From Aurelia coerulea (taxonomy: Eukaryota; Cnidaria; Scyphozoa; Semaeostomeae; Ulmaridae): a stretch of 64,000 nt of DNA. A program made the translations under genes and the position numbers. A model generated the notes under the pieces. That model was not told the DNA's origin, did no database searches, and saw nothing but the letters and a program-made list of their open reading frames with translations. This document shows positions 1 to 11,355 of the stretch, in pieces. The stretch lies in NCBI GenBank assembly GCA_039566865.1, contig CM076943.1, positions 12,696,001 through 12,760,000 of the forward strand. Reading direction: 5' to 3'. The first letter of the stretch is position 1; each line of letters begins with the position of its first letter.

Positions 1-148
1 TTGCTGACATCTAGCCAATAGTTCTCCTTTGTTTTCTATATTATAAACCTAGGCTTATGACATGCAAGTTAAATACCGGAAAGAGTAAACTGAGTGTGCC
101 TAAGCTATAGAACCAATTAAGGTTAGATGTCAAATGTGCATTTCTATC

Positions 149-782
149 TACCGGGTGAGTCAGAAAAAAGGATCCCCGCTTAGAAGGCCACTGCTCCATG
201 AATATCAAAGCAATAATATTGAAAAATGTCTTGTTTTATTGCCAACATGTTCAATTCGGTTCAGTAATTTACCCGGCCTTAATCGGCCATTCCTTCCCGT
301 GGATATGGGTGATTTTCTGCAGAAAGCCCCTTCAAAAATCCTGCAAAAACGAATGAAAACAATGAGCACATTTCCCTTCCTAAAATTGATGACACTCACA
401 TAAATTCATGTATTTTGTCCTCTTGGGAGAATGGAATCCTCCTGAATAGGTCATCGATACCAGGGGGAGGACTTATTCATCCTCCCAAGAGGATAGAACG
501 TGCTAAAACGTTCACAAGTTATTGCTGTAAGGCCATTGTAAGGCAGAAATGTTAGGGAAATCTGTTCATGATTTTGGGCACGTTTTGAAGGTTTTTTGAA
601 GAGGCTTTCTGGAGAAAATACCCCATAATTTCAGAATGGAGTGGCCGATTTCAGTCAGGTAAATTTTATAGTAGATTTGAACATTTCTACCATTAAACTA
701 TATATTTGCCGATATCATTGTCTTGATATCCAGGGAGCCGTGACCTTTCAAACGGGGATTCTTTTTTCTGACTCCCCCGGTA
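149..782 (+). mobile_element. MITE family A, copy 1
   Basis: A 634-bp non-coding element. It starts TACCGGGTGAGTCAG and ends in the near-complement CTGACTCCCCCGGTA, so it has about 27-bp terminal inverted repeats and TA at both edges. Closely related copies lie at 10199-10827 (inverted) and 55006-55622, with diverged copies at 2762-3339, 7190-8358 and 36158-38777. It sits in the intron after PPEF exon 4 and has no coding capacity. TA-flanked ends fit a Tc1/mariner-like mobiliser, but the superfamily is inferred. Confidence 0.8.
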
Positions 783-935
783 CATTTATTGCTGGGTTAA
801 TTGAGATAACAGAATTTGTAAATTAGGCTTTACATTGTAGTCTATTTGCACGCCCCCTGTAAAGCAGTCTTCACAGAATGCCGGGGCTACCGTGGTTAAA
901 CAATGAAAATGAAATGAGAAATAAGTTTCATTTAC

Positions 936-1135
936 CCTTCCATCTCTGAAATGATTCAGCAGTTCCTGTGTGTGTTCAAGTGTCAATGGGAGGCTTATAT
1001 GAGGTCCAGAATAAGCTAAAGGAACTGTAGTATCGACAATATCGTCTAAAACAACAGTTGATTCCCTTCGCTCGTCTGTATCAATGGTGGCTGCACCTTT
1101 CACTAATACCTCCCTGAATTTTGATACTTGATCAT
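936..1135 (-). CDS. PPEF: PPEF/RdgC-like phosphatase, exon 4 (pre-catalytic segment)
   Basis: Internal exon of 200 nt. The acceptor is a pyrimidine-rich tract ending in TAG just above 1135, and the donor is AGG|GTAAAT at 936/935. It encodes about 67 residues ending PLTLEHTQELLNHFRDGR, preceded by a Y-S-G-P-H motif. This resembles the stretch that leads into the catalytic core of serine/threonine phosphatases with EF-hands. The split codon shared with exon 3 (G plus AT gives Asp) keeps the frame, and the exon ends in phase 0. The following exons, with the metal-binding phosphatase motifs and EF-hands, would be left of the window. Open reading continues past the donor but loses family resemblance, which supports the splice call. 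Confidence 0.75.
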
Positions 1136-2426
1136 CTAGAAAACAAAAGACGAGACCTGTACGCAGGGCATGAAAAGCCACCTGGCCGTGCGACCGGGCG
1201 GTCGCAGGAAACTTTCATTTCATAATGTCCTGCAGAAAATTTGTCAAAGTAAGTCCTTTTCGTGTGTCGCTCTCATTTGTCAAAATAAGGGAAAAAACCT
1301 ACAAAATCAAGCAAAAGTTACCTAACATAACTTGTATCTTAAAATTTAAATTAAAAAATACAGGTAAAATTTGTATTCATATTGAATGCAACAAATACAA
1401 GATCAACCAGCATTGGATTTCCCTCGTGCTTCTTAGAAATCACAAATGGTTTGTTTTACGGGGTCCCAGCTCAATCGTTCCAAACTTCATAAAGATTGTG
1501 CAATTTTACACAGCACTGCACTGCTGTCTTTGGATCCTGTCCTCTTTTCAAGAAAGCTGGATATTTTCACTTTTCTCTTCCTTGCAGGAAATTTAAGCAT
1601 GATATTTTGTACGGTCGCAGGAAGAAAAACACTTTTGCACGAGAGACAACAATTTCTGCACGAGGAAAAACAAACTATGAATCTGCAAAAAATTCAGCTT
1701 CTCGCGTATGCTGGTCCACTATTAATCGTTTACCTTTCGAAAAATGACAACGAATCTGATTAAAAACGATCCATGGATTTCTCGGGATAGGAGCCGTAGA
1801 AATCTGCACCCCATGCAGGGACAAATTTTTTTTTGGAAGCTGATAAACGTCTTTTTCGTCATTCTAAAGATTTAAATTGAACGAATATGATTCTTGTCTT
1901 TCTATAAAGAACAGTCAAAGAAACTTCGCAGTAAAAGTGTCTAAATCTCTAGAATGGCAAGAGAAATTTAAATTAAATAAATTTCTACTCTTAGTCTATA
2001 TGCTACAGAATGATTTGCAGCATATCGAGAGCAGCCCATAATCATTCATTGTAAATTTTGGCAAATGGCGATACTGGATTTTGGAACAGCCGGGCTTTTG
2101 TCGAGGCACGAACTGTCTCCCTCTATAAGATAATAGAACAACTGGTGCTGCTTAACCCATGCTCTATTGTTGATTTAGTAAGCTAACTGTAAATTACATT
2201 ATTTTTATAATAGGCGCCTCGGTTGCTTGCAGGCAAATCTATGGATGAATGATGACTCTTCAAAAATATAGCACGACAATTTGCATGACAAACAATGCAA
2301 AAAAATGACTACACGACACACGAGACACGAAATTTGACCTCTATCATACCCTGTACTCCGTTAGTCAAAAATGATTAAGGGAGAAACAATATCCGAGAAA
2401 TTTTCAAGAGAAAAGTTTTGTCTTAC
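1136..2426. other. PPEF intron 3
   Basis: An AT-rich intron of 1291 bp. The phrase GTCGCAGGAA occurs near 1200 and again near 1613, so 1185-1650 may be a degraded repeat. The short ORFs here show no domain, start context or codon signal that I would trust. Confidence 0.6.
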
Positions 2427-2469
2427 CTGCATTCACTTTCTCTACCATTTCATTGAAGAAATTGTAAAG
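2427..2469 (-). CDS. PPEF: PPEF/RdgC-like phosphatase, exon 3 (43-nt micro-exon)
   Basis: A 43-nt exon bounded by an acceptor (CTTTTTTTAG) and a strong donor (GCAG|GTAAGA). It encodes LYNFFNEMVEKVNA plus one base. The LYNFF motif is the expected continuation of the IQ-proximal region in PPEF proteins. It starts in phase 0, as required by exon 2, and leaves one base for exon 4. It is too short for ORF-based gene finding. The call rests on exact phase agreement on both sides, both splice signals and the family motif. Confidence 0.75.
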
Positions 2470-2761
2470 CTAAAAAAAGTGAAACATATGTAGAAGGCAT
2501 ACTAGACTTACGACGTGATTCCTTGTATTCGTTCAACATTTTTAATCTGATATTTTATTTTCTCTCAGTATGAGCGATACCATCCAATTCAATATGAGCG
2601 GTGCTGAGACTTATGTAATGAGTATAGAAGGCATACTACCAACCTTAATGGTTATCGGCAGTGTGAGGTGTTTGGAAATCTATCTACCATGAAGGTCAAG
2701 GAAAATTTCGCCTTTTCATGAGACCGTAGAAGTTAATCTAATACAGCGATCTAAAAGATTG

Positions 2762-3339
2762 TACCTGGTGAGTCAATAAAAAGGCCTGGTGTTTGAAAAA
2801 ATGCTGCTCCCTCAACATCAAAGTAATAATATTGAGAACTGTCTTGTTTTATTCCCGATATGTCCAATTAGGTTCAGTAATCTACCCCCCATTCCAGAGA
2901 GATTTTCTACAGGAAGCCCCTTTCGAAAACCTGCAACAACGAAGGAAAATAGCAAACAAAATATCCCTTTGTTTTCCTTCCTAGCAATAATGACACTAAC
3001 ATGCATTCATGCACTTTGTCCTCTCGGGAGAATGGAATCCCCTGAATAAGTTATTCATACTAGGCGGAACACTTGTCCATTCCCACAAGAGGATAGCACG
3101 TGCTAAAGCGTTCTCAAGTCATTGCTGTAAGGTAAACACATTAAGGAACTTGCTAATGATTTTAGCACGTTTTCAAGGTTTCTCGAAGGGACATTTTTAA
3201 GAAAATCCCTTGTAAAATCTTAACGGAGTCAAAATAATTGAACATGTTGGCTATTCAACCGGATACTGCAAAATATCATTGCTTATATATTCAGGTAGCA
3301 GTAGCCTCTCAAACGCCGGGCCTTTTTTAACTCACCAAA
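2762..3339 (+). mobile_element. MITE family A, diverged copy
   Basis: It begins TACCTGGTGAGTCAATAAAAA and ends GGCCTTTTTTAACTCACCA. Internally it matches the copies at 149 and 36158; the phrase GTTTGAAAAAATGCTGCTCC is shared with the latter. Its terminal inverted repeat is less perfect than in copies 1 and 2, so this is probably an older subfamily. It lies in PPEF intron 2. Confidence 0.65.
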
Positions 3340-3649
3340 GCTGCAAGATGAGAGTTTGACTTGGAATTGGGACAAATGTAGGTACCGTTGCAAAATTTTA
3401 GACTACGTTTACACGATACCGGTAAAATTTGAAAACGGCATAAAAATGTAACGTATTTCATGAAAACTAGTAAGTATTAATGGCAGAAAGCGTCCGCATT
3501 TTGTGGAGCGAATATCTGGATTGAACTTAGCCACGAGGACAAGCAAGTTCACTTTTTGTTTTCAATTTCAAAGAGTCGTTAGTAGATTTATATTTTGCAA
3601 AGTATTTTGGCAGGACCCCCTGGAAATCATTCTAGCTGACTGACGGGGC

Positions 3650-5095
3650 TACCTTGATATGATATGATATAATTTTTTATACACGAAACTACCCTTCAGC
3701 TTAAATACAATAAATAAATTGGTTATTAACAAAAGATCAAATTACCTAAGATGCTGTTCTTCCAGGGGGTCGTGTTTTAAACTGATATTTTTAGTCAGCT
3801 CTTCAAATACTCCTTTAGTTCTTTTTTAAAGCGACTAATAGTCGGGAGTTCTCTAATATCAACTGGGATATTGTTCCAAACTTTCATAGCAGAATAGTAA
3901 TAACTCTTTTTCGCATATTCTGTATTTAGTCTAGGAATTTGTAGATCTCTACAGTACCTTGTTGCATAGTTTGACTGCGACGATCTTTGCTGAAATTTAT
4001 CCCAGAGGCTTTCAGGGCTTAATTTGTTCATAATCTTATATGTCATGACCGATCTATCAAATCAAATAATATTTTCAACGCTCAGCCAGTCACATGACCA
4101 GTTATCCTTGAATTTGGCGCTTTCGATTATTGACCGGGCCCTGTCCTGCAGACGTTGGAGGGTATCAAGTTTTGTTTTTGGAAGGCTGCCCCATATTTCA
4201 TTAGCATAACGTAGATGGCTCTCGACAATAGCGTAGTAGACACTACACAGCTTTGTTTGGGGAATTATATTTCTTAATTTCTTTAGTGACGCAAGTCCTC
4301 CAAAAACTTTACCCTTCACAGTTTTGTATTGCTCTTCCCACTTTAGGTTCTCGTCGACAGTTACACCTAGCGATTTCGTCTTCGTAATACGCTTAATATC
4401 TGAGCCATTTAACGTGAGTGCATTCGAGATATTCAGCGCATTTACTTTACGAGAATGGCCTATTATCATATATTTTTTCCTTTCGGGGTTAGGACTTAAC
4501 TTATTTATTCTCATCCACTCCGAGAGGTTGAGCAATTCCTGTTGCGCCTCTAAGACCAGTTTCTCAACATCATCCGATGCGATTGTTACATTTGTATCAT
4601 CGGCATAGATACTTGCTTGGGAAAATTTCAACACTTCTCGAAGTCGTTTAGATAAATGACAAAAAGGAGAGGACCTAGGCAGGAACCTTGAGGTATGCCA
4701 CACGTTACCTCACTTGTCATTGATCTCTGTCCATTTACAGAGCAAAATTGCTTCCTATGATCTAAATAGGACTGAAACCAGTTCCCAGCGTTGCCCCTTA
4801 TACCGTATCTGCACAATTTTTTGACCATTATTTTGTGATCGACCGTATCAAATGCTTTCTTCAGGTCAAGAAATATGGTCAAGTTCAATTTTTTACTGTC
4901 AATATTTTCATATCAAAAATCGGTACTGCATATCAAGGATGTTATTGTGGAGTATAGTTTACGAAAAGCTGACTGATTCTTGGTGATTACATTATTTTCA
5001 AGAAGGAAATCAAACATCTGATCGTGTACTATCCGCTCCAGGATCCTAGAAAAAATTGAAATAACTGAAATGGGCCTATAATTGAAATGGGCCTA
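3650..5095 (-). pseudogene. LINE 1: 5'-truncated CR1/L2-type reverse transcriptase relic
   Basis: Three consecutive minus-strand reading segments carry the C-terminal part of a non-LTR reverse transcriptase. About 4888-4628 has AFDTVDH and GIPQGSCLGPLLF; 4703-4062 has YADDTNV and the thumb region; 4046-3795 has the C-terminal tail ending KELKEYLKS. A frameshift separates the first two and an in-frame TGA near 4055 separates the last two. Weaker upstream codons (YRPISI near 5090) extend the homology to about 5095, where it stops, giving the 5' truncation usual for LINEs. A short TATCA-type repeat near 3653-3672 may be the 3' tail. Dead copy in PPEF intron 2. Confidence 0.8.
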
Positions 5096-5603
5096 TACCT
5101 TGAATAAATGATTTTAGAATAAAATAAAAATGAAAACCGTTTCACACGAAAAAGACACATTTTTTGCCAACACAATTTGAAAACGGCAGAATTTGAAAAT
5201 GGAGTCGTGTGAACCCTCGGAAACGATGAAAATGGTACATTTTTCAACGCTTTCCAAACAAGGCTGATTAATTCTTTAGGCCAAGATAAATGTCTCTTTC
5301 GTCGAAACCCAGCCTCTTTATTGCAGAGATTGCAAAGAGATCTACAAATTGTTTATCGTTTTCAAATTGTGCCGGTATCGTATGAATCCCAAGATTCTTG
5401 TGGTAATGTATCGATAAAAGTCTTACTTAAAATTTAGAGACCAAACTTTACCCCATGCAGGGTTATTTACAAAAGGGCTTACTATGAAAAATCTAAGCTT
5501 ACAGGCAGTCCAATCAACTTATGGACAATTCTTAGCTTTGTTCATGGTTTGATAAACCACCACTTGGTGTGCAAATAAGGTGCCATTAAGTGCAATTTTC
5601 CAT

Positions 5604-5793
5604 TGGTGAAGGTGAAGGTCAAGTTGCGTTTTTCAGCGCCAAGCGTCGGGATCGCAGAAATAGAGCAGACCTAATCGAGTCCGCGACCCCTGTCATGACG
5701 CTCAAGTGATGGGGTCCTACCGGGTATCGAACACACTCCGTCTGACTGTTCTGGCTGCAAAGTCAGAGGATTACACCACTGCGCCACAACACC
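5604..5793 (-). mobile_element. tRNA-derived SINE
   Basis: Read on the minus strand, the element begins GGTGTTGTGGCGCAGTGG, which contains a near-perfect RNA polymerase III A box (TGGCGCAGTGG). About 45 nt later comes a B-box-like GTTCGATACC. A non-tRNA body of about 100 bp follows, ending in short TTCACC repeats at 5604-5618. This order (tRNA-like head with internal promoter, unrelated body, simple-repeat tail) is that of a tRNA-related SINE. It is not an intact tRNA gene because no acceptor stem closes around the head. Confidence 0.65.
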
Positions 5794-6008
5794 TTCATTC
5801 AAACTCAGACAACAGAAAGCCACAGGAGAAGTCTATAATGCATGATGCTGTTTTGTGACCTACAATACATCTCAAAAGGGCATCTGCAAGCACAGTGTTA
5901 ATTGAGGTCCTTACGACACGAAACATAAGGAAATAATTAGCATTGGGATTGATGAACCAAGTTTCTAAATTTGCCGATGAGTTGAGTAAACAAACTTTAA
6001 AAACTTAC

Positions 6009-6136
6009 ATTCAATTGATCTTGCTCAGCAGAATATTCTATGCTTTCAAAGATCTTCCAAGTGCATCTTCTTCGAGCTTCGAGCCGAGCTTTATGTCGAC
6101 GATACCATTTTTGGATGATCACTGAGGACTTCATTG
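6009..6136 (-). CDS. PPEF: PPEF/RdgC-like phosphatase, exon 2 (IQ motif)
   Basis: A 128-nt exon. Its acceptor is TTTTCTCCTTGTAG and its donor AAT|GTAAGT. It encodes [20 protein letters not shown] and then ...[33 protein letters not shown] is a clear IQ calmodulin-binding motif, and the following [15 protein letters not shown] is characteristic of the PPEF/RdgC N-terminus, where calmodulin binding controls the phosphatase. The exon starts with two bases that complete the single G left by exon 1 (codon GCA, Ala) and ends in phase 0. Introns of about 7.7 kb and 3.5 kb flank it. Confidence 0.85.
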
Positions 6137-6239
6137 CTACAAGGAGAAAATCAGTGACAAAGGTCAGTCAGGAAGACAGCTCTTTCATGTAATTCCATGG
6201 GTGATTAGACGCTGCAGTAGTGCTTGATTGCCGCAAATG

Positions 6240-6480
6240 TATGCTTCTGCGGAGGAACCATTTATATCAAATTCTCCTCCGCAGAACGAAACAAGAGTTC
6301 CTCCGAAGAAGCATACAAGCTGAAGCATAACTACCCATGGTAATATTGATGTGGACTTGTCCAAGTCTCACTTTTTTTTCTCCACCCCCCCCCCCGCAGC
6401 GCCCTTTACCTTTTGCATTTTTGTGGCTTAATCGACTGATGAAAAAAAGTGAGACTTGGACAAGTCCAATATTGATGAGG
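6240..6480. repeat. Nested inverted repeats with C-tract
   Basis: Two stems lie next to each other. 6240-6258 pairs with 6297-6315 (GCTTCTGCGGAGGAAC type, one mismatch). The 26-base GGACTTGTCCAAGTCTCAC... arm at 6352 pairs with its complement at 6441-6467. Between the latter arms is a C13-14 tract and a segment that recurs near 26850-26975 (TTAATCGACTGATGAAA). It is likely a short foldback repeat and has no coding content. Confidence 0.6.
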
Positions 6481-7189
6481 CTCCGTCTACAAAATTTTTT
6501 GTCGAGACGTTCATTTTGCAATTTATTGAAAGGCAATATCACACAGACTTTTCATCTTTTTTTCAAAACGGAAGCGCCATTTTGAAGATCATTCTTCATA
6601 CTTCACAGAGGAACAAACCAAACTTTCACAACTCTTACGATTCTTCGGATATAAGTGAACTTTTGACGGTTACTTTTTGATGGCTTGGCTGAAAAACAGA
6701 AACAAACAAAAAATGCAGAAAACAATGGGCACGTGCCTCAAACAATGGTGTTTATAGATTTGTTTACAATTTGGCGACGGAGCCCCTTTAAAACACTTGA
6801 TACAAACTTGCATTCAAAATCTTTTTGCCATACATTTTCCTCAGAGTTTCTGATACAATGTTTATGATCTTTCTGTTTAATATCACCTGTGGAGGGATCA
6901 TTATGGAAACAAGATTGGTTGCATTGACCATGTTAATGCTATCCCCAGAATTTTGAACATATGGGTGTTTTTAGATTACTTTTTTAGGTCGTTATAAATT
7001 ATATTTCATTTCAGATGGTTGTAAATAGTTCTCTTTCTTTCCTAAATTTATGCTGATATTGAAACTACGACGATGTTTATGGTCTCATCTCATCTCAATT
7101 TACACTTATAGTCTGGCTCAAATTAGATGTCACCTGCAAATACAAGCGAATAACAACAATAGAAGCGTTTCGCAAAGGCATTTTGCATT
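6481..7189. other. PPEF intron 1 sequence without recognised feature
   Basis: AT-rich DNA with short ORFs only. I see no repeat ends, domains or splice-bounded exon here. Confidence 0.4.
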
Positions 7190-8358
7190 ATAAAAACAAT
7201 TGCCGTTCGAAAAGCCACTGCTCTCTCGATATCAAGCCGATAATATGGACAATTATATTTGTTAATGGTGGACAGGTTCGAATCTGTTTTAAAATTTATC
7301 TGAATGAAATCGGCCTCTCCGTTCTAAAATTGTGAAGGATTTTCTCGAGAAAGCACCTTGGTGAAACCTATAAAACGGGCCTAAAATGATGACCAAATTT
7401 CCCAAATATTCCTGCCTTACAGCGATACATCATAAGCTCCTTTCTATCAACTATATAAATGCAATAAAGAAACTCGAAAACATAGTACTTGAATCACGTT
7501 TCGCTGTCGCTTCATCAGAAATAAACTTTACAATAATTTGGTGCCTGCCTAGAAATCTAATTACAGCAATGACATATTTTAGCAAGTGTTCTCCTGTTGG
7601 GAGATGAAATCACTCGGATTAATGTTGTTATGCTGCCAGGGTGGGCACTTTCATCCTCGCACCAGTACCACGAAGGGATAACACGTGCTAATGCATGCAA
7701 AAGTCATTCCTGCAAGGCAGGAGGCTTGGTCGTGATTTTAGGCCATATTTCAAGGCTTCTTGAAGGGGCTATCTTGAGAAAATCCTTCATAATTTCAGAA
7801 CGAAGTACACGATTTTTTTTTATAAGAAACTTGGATCAGCACTTAGTACCAAAAGTTTCTTAATTTCGCATGAAAATTTCGGTGTTTTAGTAGTAAAAGT
7901 TTCTTAATTAGTTTCTTATTTTTGGGCCTAAAATTGGGGTATTGTTCGAAGTTGAGCCTTCTTCTCGAGAAAGGGCTTCCTTTTTGCATTGACATTGTCA
8001 TCAAGAAGAAGCCATGCACATCAAGGCAAAAATTTACCAATTTTGCAGTTAAAAGTCAAGAAAAAACGAATGTACCTTTGTTAGAGAGACATAGAATAAG
8101 AGAGACATAAAGAAATAAAGTTTTAGAGTTTCTTAACTGTTCTTGAGCGTAGTACTAGAGTTTCTTAAATTTTTGGTTATCGTAGTACTAGTTTCTTATA
8201 AACCAGTTTCTTATAAAAAAAACGTGTAGTCGATTTCAATCAGATGAATTCTGAAACATATTTGAACATGTCCACTTTTCAAGAATATACTTGCCAATAT
8301 TATTGCGTTAATGTCAAGGGAGGAGAGTGGCCTTTCAAATGGGGACTGTTTATTACTC
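7190..8358 (+). mobile_element. MITE family A, diverged copy with nested MITE
   Basis: The left side (CGTTCGAAAAGCCACTGCTC) and right side (GGCCTTTCAAATGGGGACTG) match the subterminal parts of family A, as do the internal landmarks GGATTTTCTCGAGAAAG and CACGTGCTAA. The copy is split by a family B MITE at 7806-8228. Outside the nested element the sequence can be followed across the insertion point. The ends are approximate because the terminal repeats are worn. Confidence 0.55.
7806..8228. mobile_element. MITE family B, copy 1
   Basis: A 423-bp element, nearly identical to 39061-39484. The ends are TACACGATTTTTTTTTATAAG and its complement ...TTATAAAAAAAACGTGTA. Interior AGTTTCTTA motifs point in both directions. 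TA flanks both ends. Removing the element plus one TA restores the family A sequence around it, so TA is the target duplication. It has no coding capacity. Confidence 0.8.
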
Positions 8359-9433
8359 AGCCGGTGGATCAGGCTCACATTACACGACTCATAAGCATTC
8401 CTTAGGCAGAAGCGCGAGGCTTATTTAGGCTGCGGCAATAAGACGCTTGAGGTGTTTGTTGAACTTGAAGAGTTATCTCTATTGAATTTCTACTGAAAAC
8501 CAGCAAACATGGCTGTGTACAGACTCTCAATAACAAGGATCAAGCACTATCATTTCATTCATGGTACAATCGCACCTGCTATCGAAATAACAACATTCAA
8601 TAATTGATTGGAGATCTCGTAATGATGAAGGAGTTGTTTAGACTGGCACAATGCTGGATATGATTAACTTTGAATATAAGGATGCAAAAAGGGTTTGCTG
8701 CAATATTGATAAAGCCATCATGCCCCAGCGGTGTCTGCTTTGTAGATTGAAGACCCAGACATGTGCCTGCCAATAGGATGGATATGTAAATGGCACTAAC
8801 TTATTCCTTGACCGGTCGAAAATGTTCAGAAGACATTAAGAGAATGACACGGGCCTAGCTAATTGTCTGGATCTGATCCCAGGACTACACTCTTTCTTTT
8901 TACAAAGAAAGTTGGCAAGAGGTGGTCAAGGTCTAGCCTCACTGGGGCCCCACTCCATAAAGACCATCAAGTTAAGCTCATCTAATTGAGTTAAATTGTT
9001 GTCGTTGTGGTCGCTCCACTGAGGGCCTTATGTAGGAAAACTAAAATGAATCTGAACTGTAACTTATTTATAAAAAAAGACTACATGAAGACGACTTGTC
9101 CTTAAAACTTTGAGCGAAGACTTAGCAGAGCGTTGATTTCACAATAAAGTTGCGACGGCCTAAATCTATCGTAGCTGCGGTCGTAAATTTTGGTAGCTAT
9201 GCGGTGTTGTTGCTGGAGGGCATATTCCTATCATGCATTGCGTGAAATGAGGTCCGCCATCTTTTCCGGAATCGTCTATTGGCGCTAATATATTGACGTA
9301 TTGTAAATACAGGCGATATAGAAAATCCGAGGAAAACGTAAAACTGGTCGAGTTATCGAAGAACTTCAATTAAACCGTATTCAAGTTATCGAGCTTTAAC
9401 TGTACATACAATTTCTTGGTTGGCAGTAGCACA
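8359..9433. other. PPEF intron 1 sequence without recognised feature
   Basis: No gene, repeat boundary or RNA signature recognised over about 1.1 kb. The only sizeable ORF (9166-9369, minus) shows no domain or exon signals. Confidence 0.4.
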
Positions 9434-10198
9434 TACACTCATTTTTTTCAAGGAACGCAAGGCTGGCTCAATGCCTCGATCATTCGAAACTTAAGAAGCT
9501 AACCTACCTGAATTAAAATAGCTAAGAAACTTTAAATCTGCACTCAAGAATGTTTCGACACTGTACAATAATAGCTACACCCTGGAGAACGTCTGTGCAG
9601 TAGTGTAGAGGCTGCTCAGTAAAGCAGCGGTTGTCCAGTGCGATACAGGGATCGCATGATGTCATTGGAGGGATCACATCAGTAAGGGTGAGGCTATTCA
9701 GTTAATTACAGGGATAACAAGCAGTACCATACAGGGATAACATCGTGTCGTTGCAATGATGACATTAGTAAAGTAGCGGTTATTCAGTATTCTGATGTGA
9801 GCCCTCCAACGACATCACGTAAGCCATATAATTTACTGAATAACCTCAAAATTACTGATGCAATCCCTCCAATGACACTATGTTCCCCTCTCATTTACTG
9901 TATGTTATCCCTGTAAATAACTGAATAGCTTCAAATTTACTGCATGTGATCCCTCCAATGACATCATGTGATCCCTGTATCGCTCTGGGCAACCTCTGCC
10001 TTACTGAACAGCCTCTACACTACTGCACAGACGTTCTGCAGGGTGAGCTAAACTGCTTTGATGTTGTTTGAGTGCAAATAACATTCGTTGTTTTGAGATC
10101 TTAATAAGTAATTTGGGAGCTCTTCTAACAAAACGACATTAACTCTACAACTTCATTTCCACCATAAAAAACATAAGACGTTCATTGAAAAAATTTGG
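9434..10198. mobile_element. Family B-related MITE, split by a foldback element
   Basis: The left end TACACTCATTTTTTTC matches the complement of the right end of the element at 24276-24657. The arms at 9480-9577 and 10046-10195 match the interior of that element in reverse order (for example TAATTTGGGAGCTC and TTAACTCTACA). The host MITE is therefore interrupted by 9578-10045, and its right end is cut off at the family A copy that starts at 10199. Confidence 0.6.
9578..10045. mobile_element. Foldback element with 5-bp target duplication
   Basis: A 468-bp inverted-repeat element whose two halves are imperfect complements along most of their length. It starts CACCCTGGAGAACGTCTG and ends CAGACGTTCTGCAGGGTG. 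AGCTA is present on both sides (9573-9577 and 10046-10050). The arms contain repeated phrases such as ACAGGGATAACA and GGAGGGATCACAT. It is non-coding and inserted in a family B-related MITE, whose uninterrupted form at 24276-24657 shows the empty site. Confidence 0.8.
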
Positions 10199-10827
10199 TA
10201 CCGGGTGAGTCAGAAAAAAGAATCCTCGTTTGAAAGGTCATGGCCCCTGGATATCAAGACAATGATATCAGCAAATATATAGTTTAATGGTAGAAATGTT
10301 CAAATCTACTATAAAATTTACCTGACTGAGATCGGCCACTCCATTCCGAAATTATGAGGGACTTTCTCGAGAAAGCCTCTTCAAAAAACCTTCAAAGCGT
10401 CCCAAAAATCATGAACAAATTTCCTTATTTCTGCCTTACAATGGCCTTACAGCAATGACTTGTGGACACTTTAGCACGTGCTATCCTCTTGATAGAATGA
10501 ACAAGTCCTCCCCCTGGTATTGATGACCAATTCCAGGGGATTCCATTCTCCCAAGAGGACAAAATACATGAATTTATGTGAGTGTCATCAATTTTAGGAA
10601 GGAAATTTGATCATTGTTTTCATTCGTTTTTGCAGCTTTTTGGAAGGGGCTTTCTGCAGAAAATCGCCCATATCAACGGGAAGGAATGGGCGACCAAGGC
10701 CGGGTAAATTACTGAACTTAATTGAACATATTGGCAATAAAACAAGACAGTTTTAAATATCATTACTATGATATTCATGGAGCAGTGGCCTTCCAAGCGG
10801 GGATTCTTTTTTCTGACTCACCCGGTA
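10199..10827 (-). mobile_element. MITE family A, copy 2 (inverted)
   Basis: A 629-bp element with TACCGGGTGAGTCAG at the left and CTGACTCACCCGGTA at the right. The interior is the reverse complement of the copy at 149-782. This is the best-preserved copy, with both terminal repeats intact and TA at both edges. Non-coding. Confidence 0.85.
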
Positions 10828-11355
10828 GCTAAAGTGTTTTGAAATTAAAAAACCGGGACGGGACCTTAGTTTCTATCAAAAGAATGAGTGCTGTCCATTC
10901 CTTTAAAACACACCGAAAATTGTGGACTTATCCTAGGGTGCGAAATGTACAGTATTTCTAAGATGTTATACAGAGTTTCCAATTAAAGACATGAGGCATA
11001 TAGTTCTTCCAGATGCAATAAATCTTATATGAATATTTGTAATGTTTGGTTTACATAAGCCCAACCAGCTGCTCTGAAAAACATATTTCTTCTTTACAAT
11101 CAAGAAGTTGAAAACTATTTTACTTTCTTTGTTGGGACGAAATAAATCAATTTCAAATTGAGAAATGCCTACAATGGTCTCATTGCTGCAACCACTGAAT
11201 AATGCAAAGCTATATACAGATCGATTTCTAAACATCAAAATGGTGAATCGTTAACTGTTGGATAGGAAGATAGGACTGCCTTAAAATGTGCCCAATACCA
11301 CAAAACTTTAGTGCACCACAGGTAGTCCATAACATTACCCAGGAAACAATATTGT
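10828..11355. other. PPEF intron 1 sequence without recognised feature
   Basis: AT-rich; nothing recognised. The minus ORF at 10966-11238 is not supported by splice sites or a domain. Confidence 0.35.

Noticed and set aside
134..403. ORFs on both strands repeated near 2789-3006 and 55026-55244
   Set aside because: Chance frames in family A MITE copies; they recur only because the repeat does.
5604..5793. A functional tRNA gene
   Set aside because: A and B boxes are present but there is no closing acceptor stem, and a SINE body and tail follow.
9700..9760. AGGGATAACA phrases resembling part of the I-SceI homing endonuclease site
   Set aside because: Only about 10 of 18 bases match, and the phrase is a repeated motif of the foldback element.
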